Source: Adenanthera pavonina (Eukaryota > Streptophyta > Magnoliopsida > Fabales > Fabaceae). Taken from it: 64,000 nucleotides of DNA. The notes beneath the pieces are model-generated. The model was not told the DNA's origin, searched no databases, and saw only the letters and a list, made by a program, of their open reading frames with translations. Position numbers and translations under genes: made by a program. The stretch spans positions 11,069,001-11,133,000 of the forward strand of contig JAIVEN010000018.1 in NCBI GenBank assembly GCA_026686845.1, read 5' to 3'. Below, piece after piece: positions 1 to 10,535 of the stretch (positions within the stretch are counted from its first letter, which is position 1; each line of letters opens with the position of its first letter).

Positions 1-321
1 ACCAATCATGCTTTGAAGGTATGCACTTGGCCATCCATGTCGGTTTTCTTCTCAAAAACCCATTTGCACCCAATGGTTTTTATACCTTTTGGTGGGTCAA
101 TCAAGGTCCATACCTGATTATCATACATGGATTGCATCTCAGACTTTATGGCATGCAGCCATTTTTCAGAGTCAGATCCCATTACAGCCTCTTGATAGGT
201 GGTTGACTCTTCTTGATCCAAGAGCAACACATCACGACTGTCAGTTAAAAGAAATCCAAATCTTTAAGGCTGATGTTGTGCTCTATCAGACCTTTTTGGA
301 CCTTGTATTACTTGAGTAGTC
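1..321 (-). pseudogene. copia pol fragment: start of reverse transcriptase
   Basis: Reading leftward from about 230, the frame gives the N-terminal part of a copia RT: an E-K-W-L-x-A-I-K-S-E-M-Q-S-M block followed by V-W-T-L-I-D-P-P and I-G-C-K-W-V-F-x-K-K, the usual entry to RVT_2. The catalytic Y-x-D-D would lie beyond the left edge. Between 230 and 321 a second frame still resembles the integrase-RT linker, so a stop or frameshift separates them. The reading is interrupted at 322-326 by the target site of the solo LTR and resumes at 2642. It is inferred to be one pol gene with the integrase piece at 2642-3628, now non-functional. Confidence 0.8.
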
Positions 322-326
322 TCATC

Positions 327-2636
327 TGTAAGGTTTAGTATAATATAAGTTTTGATGATGACAAATATAGAGTAATAAGGAACAAATGCATCATATGTAT
401 CTGACATATATAATGTTCCTTATAGAAGTAAAATATGCATTAGCATGTCTTTAATTATGGTTATAATATATATATGATGCTATGTGCAAATACATCCATT
501 GTACTTTTATAATAAATAACATAAGTTGGATATATAAACTGAACTAACTACTTGGTTTGTAAGTGTAATATATTAAATGTAGGTTGGTCCAAGTAAGAAG
601 AGTGAGCATTGGAACACAGAAATGGAAATCAATATCATGCCTCACTCAAGAAAGAAGAAAAGAAAGGATGCTCCAAAAATGGAAGATCAGAAGGGAGCAT
701 GCCAAGAAGGAAATGACCAAGTGGAAGTGGAACTCAACATTTGAAGACCTAGTCACTAGGTATGTTTTATTTTCACTAAGGTCTTGAGGTGGGATTAATC
801 TTTAAAACTTACTTAATCTTGTTACCATATGTTATAAATGAGTTAGATTAAGTAAATCTGATATTAATATATGTTAGATTTGAAAAACTCTAATGACAGA
901 TGAATTTTGGGAAGTTAAACTTCATATACTTTGTGAAAATATGAACTTTGCTGACTGAAATTTGAAGTTCCAGAGATATCACCTCTGACAGACGAATTTC
1001 AGGTGTTGAAATTCGAATTTCAAGTTAGGCATCTGGTTTTCAAGAATCTGGAGTTTGACCTTTGCTTAGTATTTTTAATATATCTCTCAAAATACATGTG
1101 GATTTGATGTAAAACTTATTTCATATGAAATTATACTTAACAAGCTTTTCAAAGAAGGATATTTCACTCAAAATGAAAGTCATATGAAAAAGTTATGGTT
1201 ATTTAAAGTTGAGTAGTGAGATATGAATTTTCAGTTTTGACCTCTTATCACTATTTCGATCATATCTCACAAAAAACGTTTGTTTTTGAAGTAAAACTTC
1301 TTTCATTTGAAAGTAGACATTCAGAGATTTCCAACCATAGGTCATTTGCTTAATTTGGAGTTAAAATGAGAGAGTTATAGCTTCTGCAAAATTGTCTACA
1401 GTGTAAAATTCGAAGTTACGTAGGTTCCGTTGCGACAGACGAATTTCGGGCCTTCGAAATTCGAATTTCGAAGAGAACCTTCATGCAGAATTGAGCTTGC
1501 CACTGGCAGACGAATTTTAACTTGCAAAATTTGAACTTCAGGTCCAACAGACGAATTTCCACTTTGAAAATTCGAATTTCGCGATTGCAGAAACGTGAAA
1601 GTACTTCTGAAACAATAACAAACAACTTTCCACTTTCAAAATTCAAATTCCACAATTCCAAAAACAAGAAAACACTTCTGGAACAATGTTAAAGTTCATC
1701 TGAGATTAAGAATAATTTAAGTTTCAAAACTGCTCTCTGACAGACGAACTTCACCCTTTCAAAATTTGAATTTTGAAGAAAGTGATCTACTGTGCCTCTT
1801 TGAACGTTCAGTGGACAGACGAATTTTTGGTTTCCAAAATTCAAAATTTGAATTTCACTTCATGAACAGACGAACTTCGCTATTTCAACGTTAGAAGCAT
1901 TAACCTTCGGTTCCTTCGAAATTCGTCTGTTAACATCCAAAATTCGAATTTCAGTATGTCAGCAACATTAAATAAAGTTGGTAACGGCTAGTTTTGCAGA
2001 GTAAACCGTTGGGTAACATCTCTAATGGCTAGATCTTGTATCTAACGTCTAATTACACTACAAAACTATAAATATAACATCATTTTGAACTTATGGGTAT
2101 CAATCTTAAGAGAGTTTATGCGAAAATGCTGCTACAACTTGTAAAATCCTTTTATCTCAGTATTGTTTGAAAAACCCACCTCAATAGAGTGAACTTTCAA
2201 TGTATTATCTACTCCTCAAGAGAGTTTTCATTCTATAAATATTTCTTTCTACATATTCTGGGTAGAATCTTAGTGTGGGGAAACACTAAGGGATTTACAC
2301 ATCTTGTAAGGGTGTGAGGAGAGTGGCTTCACAAGTGCCTACTGAAACTTGTGGGAATGTACTGAGGCTTCACAGGTGCCCGGATCAAACCTGTGAGATA
2401 TAGTGGAGAATCTCAAGTGGTGGCTTGGGGACTGGATGTAGGCCAAGTGATTGGGCTGAACCAGTATAAATCATTGTGTATTGTTCTTTATCTTCTCTAC
2501 TCAGCTGCTGCACACAACCACCTCTGTTTATCCCTGTTTTGCTGCACTCTTAGTGAAATTGGGTTGTGATCCAAAAGAGTGAAAATCTTGCATCACCCAA
2601 TTCACCCCCCCTCTTGGGTGACCAGTCTACCTAACA
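327..2636 (+). repeat. Solo LTR, Sirevirus-like copia family, TSD TCATC
   Basis: The 2310-bp sequence starts TGTAAGG and ends CCTAACA (TG...CA) and is flanked by the direct repeat TCATC at 322-326 and 2637-2641. No internal domain lies between these repeats, so this is a solo LTR produced by LTR-LTR recombination. The start contains TTTTGATGATGACAAA and the end contains a C-rich block before CTCTTGGG. Both features are shared with the LTR of the complete Sirevirus at 17472-29408, so the families are related. A TATA box (TATAAATA) lies at 2067-2074, so transcription runs on the plus strand. Positions 890-1960 are packed with CAGACGAATTT / AAATTCGAATTT motifs. It interrupts the older minus-strand copia pol. 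Confidence 0.9.
2067..2074 (+). promoter_or_regulatory. TATA box of the solo LTR
   Basis: TATAAATA followed by A-rich sequence and CATCATTTTGAAC. The same arrangement occurs in the Sirevirus LTRs (28228-28235 and 18016-18023, minus strand), which supports it as the LTR core promoter. Known LTR organisation places the U3/R border about 30 bp downstream. Confidence 0.55.
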
Positions 2637-2641
2637 TCATC

Positions 2642-3628
2642 AACTTGTTGTGAGTCTTCTCGTTCTTCCATCTTTGGCTCAATGCCATTTTGTGGGTCTC
2701 AAACTTCTTCAAGATTTATCTTACTCCCACTGGTTCTTTTAGAAACAAACTCTTTTTTCTAGAAAGATACCATTCCGAGCAATAAACATTTTATTCTCAG
2801 TGGGATTGTATAAGTAGTATCCCTTAGTTTGCTTCGGATACCCCACAAAAATACATTTTATAGATTTAGGTGCTAACTTATCTGAGGCTTGTTGCTTAAC
2901 ATATGCCTCGCATCTCCAAATATTGAGAAAAGACAAACTGGGCTTCTTTCCAGTCCATATCTCATAATGAGTCTTTTCAACCGCCTTAGATGGAACAGGT
3001 TTAGTGTGAACGTAACTGTTTCTAATGTATAGACCCAAAAGGATGGTGGAAGATCTGTTTGACTCATCATAGATAGAACCATATCTAATAGGGTTCAATT
3101 CCTCCATTCAAAAATAACATTCCATTATGATGTTCCTGGTGGAGTTAATTGTGAAACAATTCCACAATTTCTAAGATGGTCAATAACTTCTTGGCTTAAA
3201 TATTCACCACCACGATCAGATTGAAGTGCTTTAATAGATTTACCAAGTTGATTCTGTACCTCATTTTGGAAAGTTTTGAACATTTCAAAAGATTCAGATT
3301 TATGTCTCATTAGATAGATATATTTGTATCTACTAAAGTCATCTATAAAAGTAATAAAGTACAGGTGACCACTTCTGGCAGTTGTACTTAACGGACCACA
3401 TACATCTGTATGTGTTAGGCCCAATAAGTCAGTGGCCCTTTCATTATGTCTAGTAAAAGGTGCCTTTGTCATCTTTCCCAATAAACAAGATATGCAAGTG
3501 TCAAATGATTCAAAATCAAATGAATTGAGAAGTCCATCTTGATGGAGATTTGAAATGCATTTCTCATTTATGTGGCCTAGACGATAGTGCCATAGGTAGG
3601 TCTGATTCAAAACAGAGTCCTTCCTTGG
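2642..3628 (-). pseudogene. copia integrase fragment
   Basis: From about 3610 leftward the translation gives an integrase: an H-x-R-L-G-H zinc-binding start, C-I-S-C, then T-H-T-D-V-C-G-P-L (first catalytic Asp) and Q-S-D-R-G-G-E-Y (second Asp). Near 3125 the frame breaks. The remainder, including the M-M-S-Q-T-D-L-P-P-S-F-W block and the C-terminal P-Y-E-x-W-T-G-K-like and F-V-G-Y-P blocks, continues to about 2739 in shifted frames. The stretch carrying the third catalytic residue (Glu) is damaged at the shift. The upstream end at about 3628 is an abrupt join to gag. In the intact family a CCHC knuckle and an aspartic protease would lie between them. Confidence 0.85.
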
Positions 3629-4390
3629 GAGGCTTTGTCTTCTTGGCTTCAGGCTTGGGTTTGGGGTTGGGCTTGAGCCTGTCTTACTCCTTGGACTTGT
3701 TGTCCAGACCTTTTCCCTTTCCCTTACCCTTACCTTTCTTTTTCATTCCTTTTCCTTTCTGAACCATTAAAACACTGCTGGGCTTTTTCTATTTTGCTCT
3801 GTAGTTTTAAGCATCGCATGCAGTTCAGAAATTGATTTCTCCATGTTGTTCATATTGTAGTTCATGACAAACTAGTCATAACTCTCTGGGAGTGAGTTTA
3901 AGATTAAATCTGTAGCTAACTCCTGGGTTATGGGAAATCCGAGCCTTTCAAGGTGATCAATGTAGCTTTTCATCTTCAAAACATGAGAGCTAACTGATGC
4001 ACCCTCAGTCATTTTGCAGGAATGTAAGGATTTCGTGATTTCAAACCTTTCTTGCCTTGCCTGTTGTTGGAACATTTCCTTGAGATGCACAATCATCTCA
4101 TAAGCCTCCATATGCTTCAGATCTCTCTGAAATTCTGGGATCATGATGGCTAATATCATGCATCCTACATTCACAGAGTCATTGAGATGCTTATTATAGG
4201 CATCCTTTTAGGCTCTTGGAGCATTGACTGCAGGCTCCTCAGGAATGGGTTCTTCTAGGACATATGACTTTCTTTCCTACTTGAGAACAATTCTCAAGTT
4301 CCTAAACCAATCAAGAAAGTTAGTCCCATTGAGTTTGTCTTTCTCAAGGGCAGATCGCAATGATAGTCTAGCAGAATTACTCGACGACAT
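3629..4390 (-). pseudogene. copia gag, two in-frame stops, 3' part deleted
   Basis: An ATG at 4388-4390 opens a gag of the UBN2/DUF4219 type, with an L-N-G-x-N-F-L-D-W-F-R-N-L-R-I motif near residue 25 and a helical central region ending L-x-L-N-S-L-P-E-S-Y-D. An in-frame TAG (about residue 38), a TAA (about residue 61) and another stop after the S-L-P-E-S-Y-D block break it. The lysine-rich K-G-K-G-K-G tail that normally precedes the CCHC zinc knuckle is present. The reading then joins integrase sequence directly at about 3628, so the knuckle and the whole protease are gone. It has no coding capacity today. Confidence 0.8.
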
Positions 4391-5647
4391 TTTCTACAAC
4401 AAAATATGCAAAATTAAAATAATAATTCCCTACTAAAAATTAACCCTCAATTTAGTTTAGTAGGCTAAGACCCATATTTCACCTAATTGTAAGTCCGCTT
4501 TGGCAAGATGCTTAAAATTAAGTTATTTAGGTAGGTAACTTATTTACCAATTACATCACATGTAACTCTTAGATCTTTATGGGATCCTGTCATCATATGA
4601 CCCAAAATGTTTAATCCCATCTAATGTCTTGAGACCCAAAACTGTTTTGACAGTCTTAATTAAGTCATACCATCATGAACTTTTATGAGTATTCCTATTA
4701 CCTAAACTGTCTCACTAAGATGACCTAAGTGTATCCCACTTTGGTAAATCCTACATTAAGGCGATCAAAGCCTTGACAGGCGTTCATTAATGGATGACTT
4801 TTAAACTTAAAATTTAATTTGAGGGATTTTATTATATTGTTGTTATTCATACATCTATTTATCACATGAACATATATATATATATATAGTGGTGCCATCA
4901 CATACATGCATATGATCTCATCATAAAGCTTAAAACAAACGTGTCATAATATGTCCCATCTAACCTATATCCTCTCAAGCTAATGAAAGGATTGTTCTAA
5001 TATAACACTTGTAAAAGAAACCTCGATTGAATATTCGAGGGGAGTGAGGTGAGAAGAGAAGGTACATCTAGAATATAGAGAGAGACACGACACATAGGTC
5101 GTATAAAAAACCACAAATTCATCCTACGGTCATATCATGCATCATACCCATCCAATTCAAACAAAAATCACAACATGTAACAAACATCTCATCTAATGAA
5201 AAGCTGTAAACTTTGCGATTTTAACATTAAATCAGATTAAGCATATATGAAACATATTGAAAATCCGAATTACATACAAACGGATTTTAATCGAATCATG
5301 TCGTTGCAACAACAGATTCTCGTATACATATGCAGAAACATATTTGCTTCACATAAGAAAATCACATGAATCTAATCATGTCATAGAGAAAATGAAATTG
5401 TTTTAAACAGATTCACAATTGTTTCAAAAAACCTTATTTCGCATAGACATATGACGTTAGAAACTGAATTCAGGAATACAATTTTTCAAAAACATATATC
5501 ACATATATGAATGGTAAATTTACAATCAAATTGAAAACTGATTTGAAAAACTGAATTGGACAAATTGAGTTCCACACATATCACATACATGCAATCATAT
5601 ATTCAAGAATTCAATTTAAACAATCATTGACGTGGCTCTGGTACAAC
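4391..5647 (-). other. Leader of the copia element with degenerate primer-binding site
   Basis: Non-coding 1.26 kb between the 5' LTR and gag. Positions 5635-5646, read on the minus strand, match the plant initiator-Met primer site TGGTATCAGAGC at 10 of 12 bases, next to the LTR edge. A short (TA)n run lies near 4874-4889. I see no gene here. Confidence 0.6.
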
Positions 5648-7253
5648 TATTGGGAATTTCACTATACACGTAGCGAAAAACTATCAAGAAATTCCCTCTC
5701 ATGGATCCGTCAATGTTGTTTAGATTGAGATGTAGAAATAGAATTTACCTCTGGTGCGTCCCTTGGTATTCTTTGTGTTTCGTCAGACCCCAGGAACTAA
5801 CATGACTGGTCAGCTCCCTCTACCGGTGTTCACACAAATGGCGAGTCCAACTCGAATGATGTGCTAGCACCTCTATTTGTGAATGTTCGTACGTCAGTTG
5901 AGCTTTTGCTGTTTGTTTGTATAGTCCCGCTATTTGTCCACACAGCCCCGTTGTTCATCCGTACAGCCCATTGTTTGTCCATACAGACTCACCATTCATC
6001 CATACAGCCAGCTGTCTATCCATACAGTCTCACTATTCATCATTCATCCGTACGCTATTCATCGTTTGTCCGTTCATTCGTATGCTGTTTGTTTGTACAG
6101 TCTCACTCTCTGCCGCTTTCTCTTTAGGGTGATTCAAATTGTGTTGTATTCTGTACCCTAGTCTCTATCAATATATATATAGATAGAATTTTATATTTGT
6201 TTAATTTAAATCAATAATTTAAACTAAATCAAATATTAATTAAATAGATTAGTTTCAATTTAAATCTATCTAATATATTAAATTTAAACTAACTATCTAA
6301 TCTATATCCAGAATCAAACCTAGATTTAATTTATCATATAAATCAAATTTAGATTATTAGTTTAAATTCAAATTTAGAATCTAATCTAAATCAAATTTAG
6401 ATTATGACATTAGTTTAAATTTAATTCTATCATATAGAATTAAATTTAAAACTAATTAATCTGATTTAATTTGAAATATATATATTTCGAAATATATATA
6501 TCAAACATATATATATTTCAAATTTTAATATATATATATATATATATATCAAATATCTATATATATAATTCTATCACCTTAACTTGAACATTAAATTCAT
6601 TGAATCTAGATACATTTTAGATTCAATGAATCTGGACATTCTAGCTCGAGTTGGCCCGTTCTTGTGTGTGACCCTGTAGGTCCATATGATGTTGGCAGTA
6701 GGCTAATAACACTATTAGATCCACAAGTCACAAGTGGCCTCTAACAAAATATTGTGACTACTCAAATCATATGAGATCGGTGATCCGATACAACCTATCA
6801 TATAACCCGATCACATCCATTTTTGTCTCATGATATATATAGGTCAAGTATAAGGCATGGAAACGTTATCCTCATTTTACTCAACCATCACTTTCTCGAT
6901 CTCCGAGTAGACTGACAGAACAAATGGAAATTCTTCCATTGGAGCACGGCCATGCATTTCTTAGTCTCACTCATTGAGGGGCCTAAATATATCTCTTCAT
7001 TAATTAGAAGGACAAATTCCATCTTGACTATTCATGTTCTTCCACACGAGTTCCATTATACTTAATCATAGCTTTTATGATCTCCCGATTAAAGGTGACT
7101 TTTAACTATACCAAAGTATAGTGTTCCCCATGTAGGAAGCCATGATGATCTCAGGTCTCAGGGCTTAGTGACACGGTTATATATGAGATATGCTTATGAC
7201 TTGATTAATGTAGCTATCTCATGACGGGTCAATCCAGCGCCTATTTTCTAACA
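5648..7253 (-). repeat. 5' LTR of the decayed copia element
   Basis: On the minus strand it begins TGTTAGAAAATAGG at 7253 and ends next to the primer site at 5648, where the terminal CA has mutated to TA (plus strand TATTGGGA instead of TGTTGGGA). Length is 1606 bp. It contains a block of about 20-24-bp imperfect tandem units (5905-6110) and a very AT-rich block (about 6165-6570) built from reiterated AAATTTAGATT-like words and (TA)n. The partner LTR is outside the window. Confidence 0.7.
5905..6110. repeat. Imperfect tandem repeat inside the copia LTR
   Basis: About eight to nine units of roughly 20-24 bp with the core TTGTCCATACAGYCYC, variants ending TACAGTCTCAC or CGTACGC. Units differ at several positions and spacing drifts, so the array is old. 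It has three shadow reading frames with repeated peptides, which I do not regard as genes. Confidence 0.65.
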
Positions 7254-8529
7254 GGAGCTTATGATTTTGATTTGTATCTTTATACATAATTATCAATCAA
7301 AATTATACTAGCCTTAATTCATCATTATTCCTACAAAGATAATTGACTAGGGATATTTAGGATAAAATAATTTATCCAAGGATATTATTATAAAAAAATA
7401 TGCAAATAATATAATAATGTAAGAAAAAACACCTTTGTTTTATAATGAAGAACAATGTTCATAATACAATGATTGGTTTAGGGCACAATCTTTAACAGTT
7501 TCACCTATCCAACAAAAAAGAAGGTACATGTAGATAGAATACTAAATGCTATAATATTAGGCACCTAATAAAATCCATTATTCCACATCCTATAACTAAT
7601 GGTTGGGAATAACTGTCCCACCTAGTATAATCATATAATATATCTCATATTTCGTGGGGAGGAATAATCATGTCACCCGATAATTATATAATACTATCTC
7701 TCATATAAATAAAAGTGAAGAATAATTGTCTCACCTGGTAATTACTCATACTATAAATATATTAAGTGAATAAATGAATACAGAAAATAAGTATTTATTT
7801 TGGTAAATAAGTAGGTGGAAATTAAAATATTTAGTAGATAAAATGTTAGAAAATAATTTAATTAATGATTTCTTTTTATTTATATGAGAAAATAAAATAA
7901 AATAAATTAGGTTTGATATGAAATAAAAAAAATTGAAGAGAAAAGTATAATAGAATAAAAGTATGGTAACAGCGAAAGTGATAATAATGAAATTAGTAAT
8001 AGTAATACTAATCACAACCACAACGACAACGCATCAACACAGCACTAAAACAATAATCTCTATCAATAATGCTATCTCATTAGAATCACCATATGACTAC
8101 TAAGTTTAAGATACTATAAGTAAATTATAAAGAGAAGAAGGCACACTATAATGAGGAATTAAACTCAACTATTCTTAGTATGTAGAAGTTCAAAAGGAAA
8201 TGGAGAAAATGTTTGGATTTGCTTCTCCAAAAATAGAGGAGTAAAGAAACATGGAAAAATTATTTGAGATTAGGGGCATAGTGAAGGTACAAAATGAATG
8301 GTGGTATATTGCCATTTATAGACTCACCAGTTAAAATTAATAGTATAGATCTCTTTTTTCTTCTACTTCAGATTCGATCCCAACTAGCCGTGGAAGTTTC
8401 ACTGTTACTACATAAAATTATTACTGTGTAAATACATTATTAATTACTCAAATTTATTTTCTATATCACTAATCAAATGCATCACAGGATATTAAGATCC
8501 TACTTCTCTTATTTTAAATTCTTGTGGGT
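7254..8529. other. AT-rich spacer with an imperfect three-copy repeat
   Basis: No gene seen. About 7606-7755 holds three degenerate copies (roughly 50-60 bp each) of a GGAATAATTGTCYCACCTGGTAAT-like unit. The last three bases, GGT at 8527-8529, are the target-site copy of the CACTA element that follows. Confidence 0.5.
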
Positions 8530-8700
8530 CACTACAACAAAAACAATGATTTCCTACTGAGAAAATAATAGGAAATCAAGTCAAAAACAATAGGAAATGC
8601 CTATTTCCAACTGAAATTGGTAGTAGCAGAAGTAGTAGGATTTTTCCTAATTGGAAAACTTCTTCCTACCGAATTGTAGTAGGAACTAATGATATAACTT
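8530..8700. repeat. Left TIR and subterminal repeats of the CACTA
   Basis: After the terminal repeat come closely spaced AATAGGAAAT, AGTAGTAGGA and TAGTAGGAAC words, some inverted (TTCCTACTG, TTCCTACC). In En/Spm such subterminal words bind TNPA; that role here is inferred. Confidence 0.7.
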
Positions 8701-10535
8701 GCGCCACCTTTTCACAACTTTTTAGGGTTGATGGACTAAGCAAATTTGAGCAACTTTTTTGCATCATAAGTTGCTATCTATATGAATTTTCATATGTTTT
8801 TCAGTGTTTTTTTGTAAATTATTTTTTTATTTATTATCCTTATAAAAGGCTATTAAAATTGATCATCAAAATTTTCCCATAACAGAAACTTTTATTTTTT
8901 GGATTGGAGTTATTTTGAAGTCCTTTGATTCCTTTTTTAGTAATTTTTTAATTATTAATTAATTTATCATTTGTAAAATGATATGATTTTAGAAATAATA
9001 AATTATGCACAAATACTTTTCAATCATAAATGATATTATAAATAATTAAAATTAAAAATTAGAAATATATTTAAGTGCTGTATTTTACTATTTTTTGTCA
9101 TATATTTTATATATAATTTTTTAACCAAAATTGTATTGCTTATTTCATTATGTTTTCAACCAGTATTTAATCAATAAATAATTAAATGTATTTATTATCC
9201 ATATTCTAATAATTATATTAGTTGTTTAATTTATTTTAGTTGTTTCATAACATTAATATTTACAAATAAATACACAGAAGAAATCTTTCATTATTAATAA
9301 TAAGCACATATTACAAATTGAGTTTATTTATAAAAGGATTAATTTATTTATGAGTGACACAACTAACAAACGTCATCAGTGAAAGGCTATGGCTAAAGAC
9401 AAGTCATAACCTACATCTCACTTTTCTTTTCTCTTTTTTTTTTTTTACCAATGAAAAAGGCTACGGCTAAAACCCAAACGCCACACAACCCATATCTTTA
9501 AAAGCTGCTTGAACACATAGACCGTCAATTTCTAGTGCAAAAGAATGGTATATCAGTGTTTAAAGTGTTGTGATTATCTTCATCTTGACATAGCAATCTT
9601 TCACCTTGTCATAATTAGCAAATTAACACCAATTAAAATTGATATCCAAAAACAATAACAGGGAAAAATATTTCAACCCACATCAAACCTAAATTCATTT
9701 GTAGAAGCCATTTGTTCTCCTCCTCACAACCCACGTCAAACTAAAATGATGAAGAACCAAATAGAAACCACAACTATGCCCATGTAAAATACTAATACTA
9801 ATTTATGGTGTTTTCCTTTCTTGCTTTGCTCCAAAGATGGCAGTCAAAGAATAAATGTAAAAGAGAAAATGAGTGAAGATGACAAAATAATAACAGTAAA
9901 AAAAATTGAAGATGATAAAATAGATGAAGAAAAAAGATGTGAGACCTATGAATGGAATTCCTTGCACTCCATTTTCTTCGAGGCAACAACGCAGTATAGA
10001 GCTTCTAAATGTCATTCTTCCTCTTCTCAAGCACCTCTCTAGCAGAAAGATGTGAGACCTGTCCTCTATGAAAAGCTCCACATTGAAAACCCAAAACAAA
10101 ATAGATGAAATTATGAAAGAAAAGGGAGCCAAACAAATTTATAAGAGAGCAAGTGTACTGAAACTTTTCAGAGCAAATAAATGGCGGTGAGTTGAAAAAA
10201 TTTGGCTCCATGACAAAATGCCAAAATATTTGGTGCCATTTGTTTCTTTTCTTTCTCAAAGTTAATGAGTATGCTGTGAAGTTGAAAGGCTTCCCATGAC
10301 ACGTGACTACCTCATCTTGAAAGACCCACCTAGTAATTGGGGGGAAGATGAATAGTTCCCTATTTCATTATTTTTAGGCAATATTGTATAAGTCACTTGT
10401 ATTATTATTTAATGAAAAAAGTGAACAATTGAATTTTTTTGTTGTTGAATCAATTCATAGTTGCACATAATTAGTAGGAAATTTAATTAAGATAAGATAA
10501 TATTTTTACAAAAAGAAAAAGAAAAGAAAAAAGAT
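8701..10535. other. Non-coding 3' part of the CACTA element
   Basis: AT-rich, no convincing gene. The word AGATGTGAGACCT is repeated at about 9935 and 10049. Open frames at 9800-10260 have no recognisable features and overlap on both strands, so I treat them as chance. Confidence 0.5.

Larger units (their letters stand above)
1..7253 (-). mobile_element. Decayed Ty1/copia retrotransposon, left end cut by window
   Basis: A minus-strand copia element can be followed from its 5' LTR (5648-7253) through a degenerate tRNA-Met primer site, a 1.2 kb leader, gag, integrase and the beginning of reverse transcriptase, which leaves the window at base 1. Gag-integrase-RT order is diagnostic of Ty1/copia rather than Ty3/gypsy. 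It is dead: gag carries stops, the zinc knuckle and protease are deleted, integrase is frameshifted, and a 2.3 kb solo LTR is inserted between integrase and RT. The outer flank next to the LTR is GGAGC (7254-7258). The matching target-site copy would lie left of the window, so the boundary is supported only by the TG...CA ends. Confidence 0.85.

Noticed and set aside
5861..6161. Three overlapping plus-strand frames in the copia LTR
   Set aside because: Products of the TTGTCCATACAG tandem array, open in all three frames; typical of short repeats.
7746..8021. 91-codon Ile/Phe/Leu-rich frame
   Set aside because: Reflects AT-rich codon bias; resembles a membrane protein only by composition.
9798..10259. 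Overlapping frames on both strands in the CACTA 3' region
   Set aside because: Phe/Leu-rich low-complexity translations, no domain, strands contradict each other.
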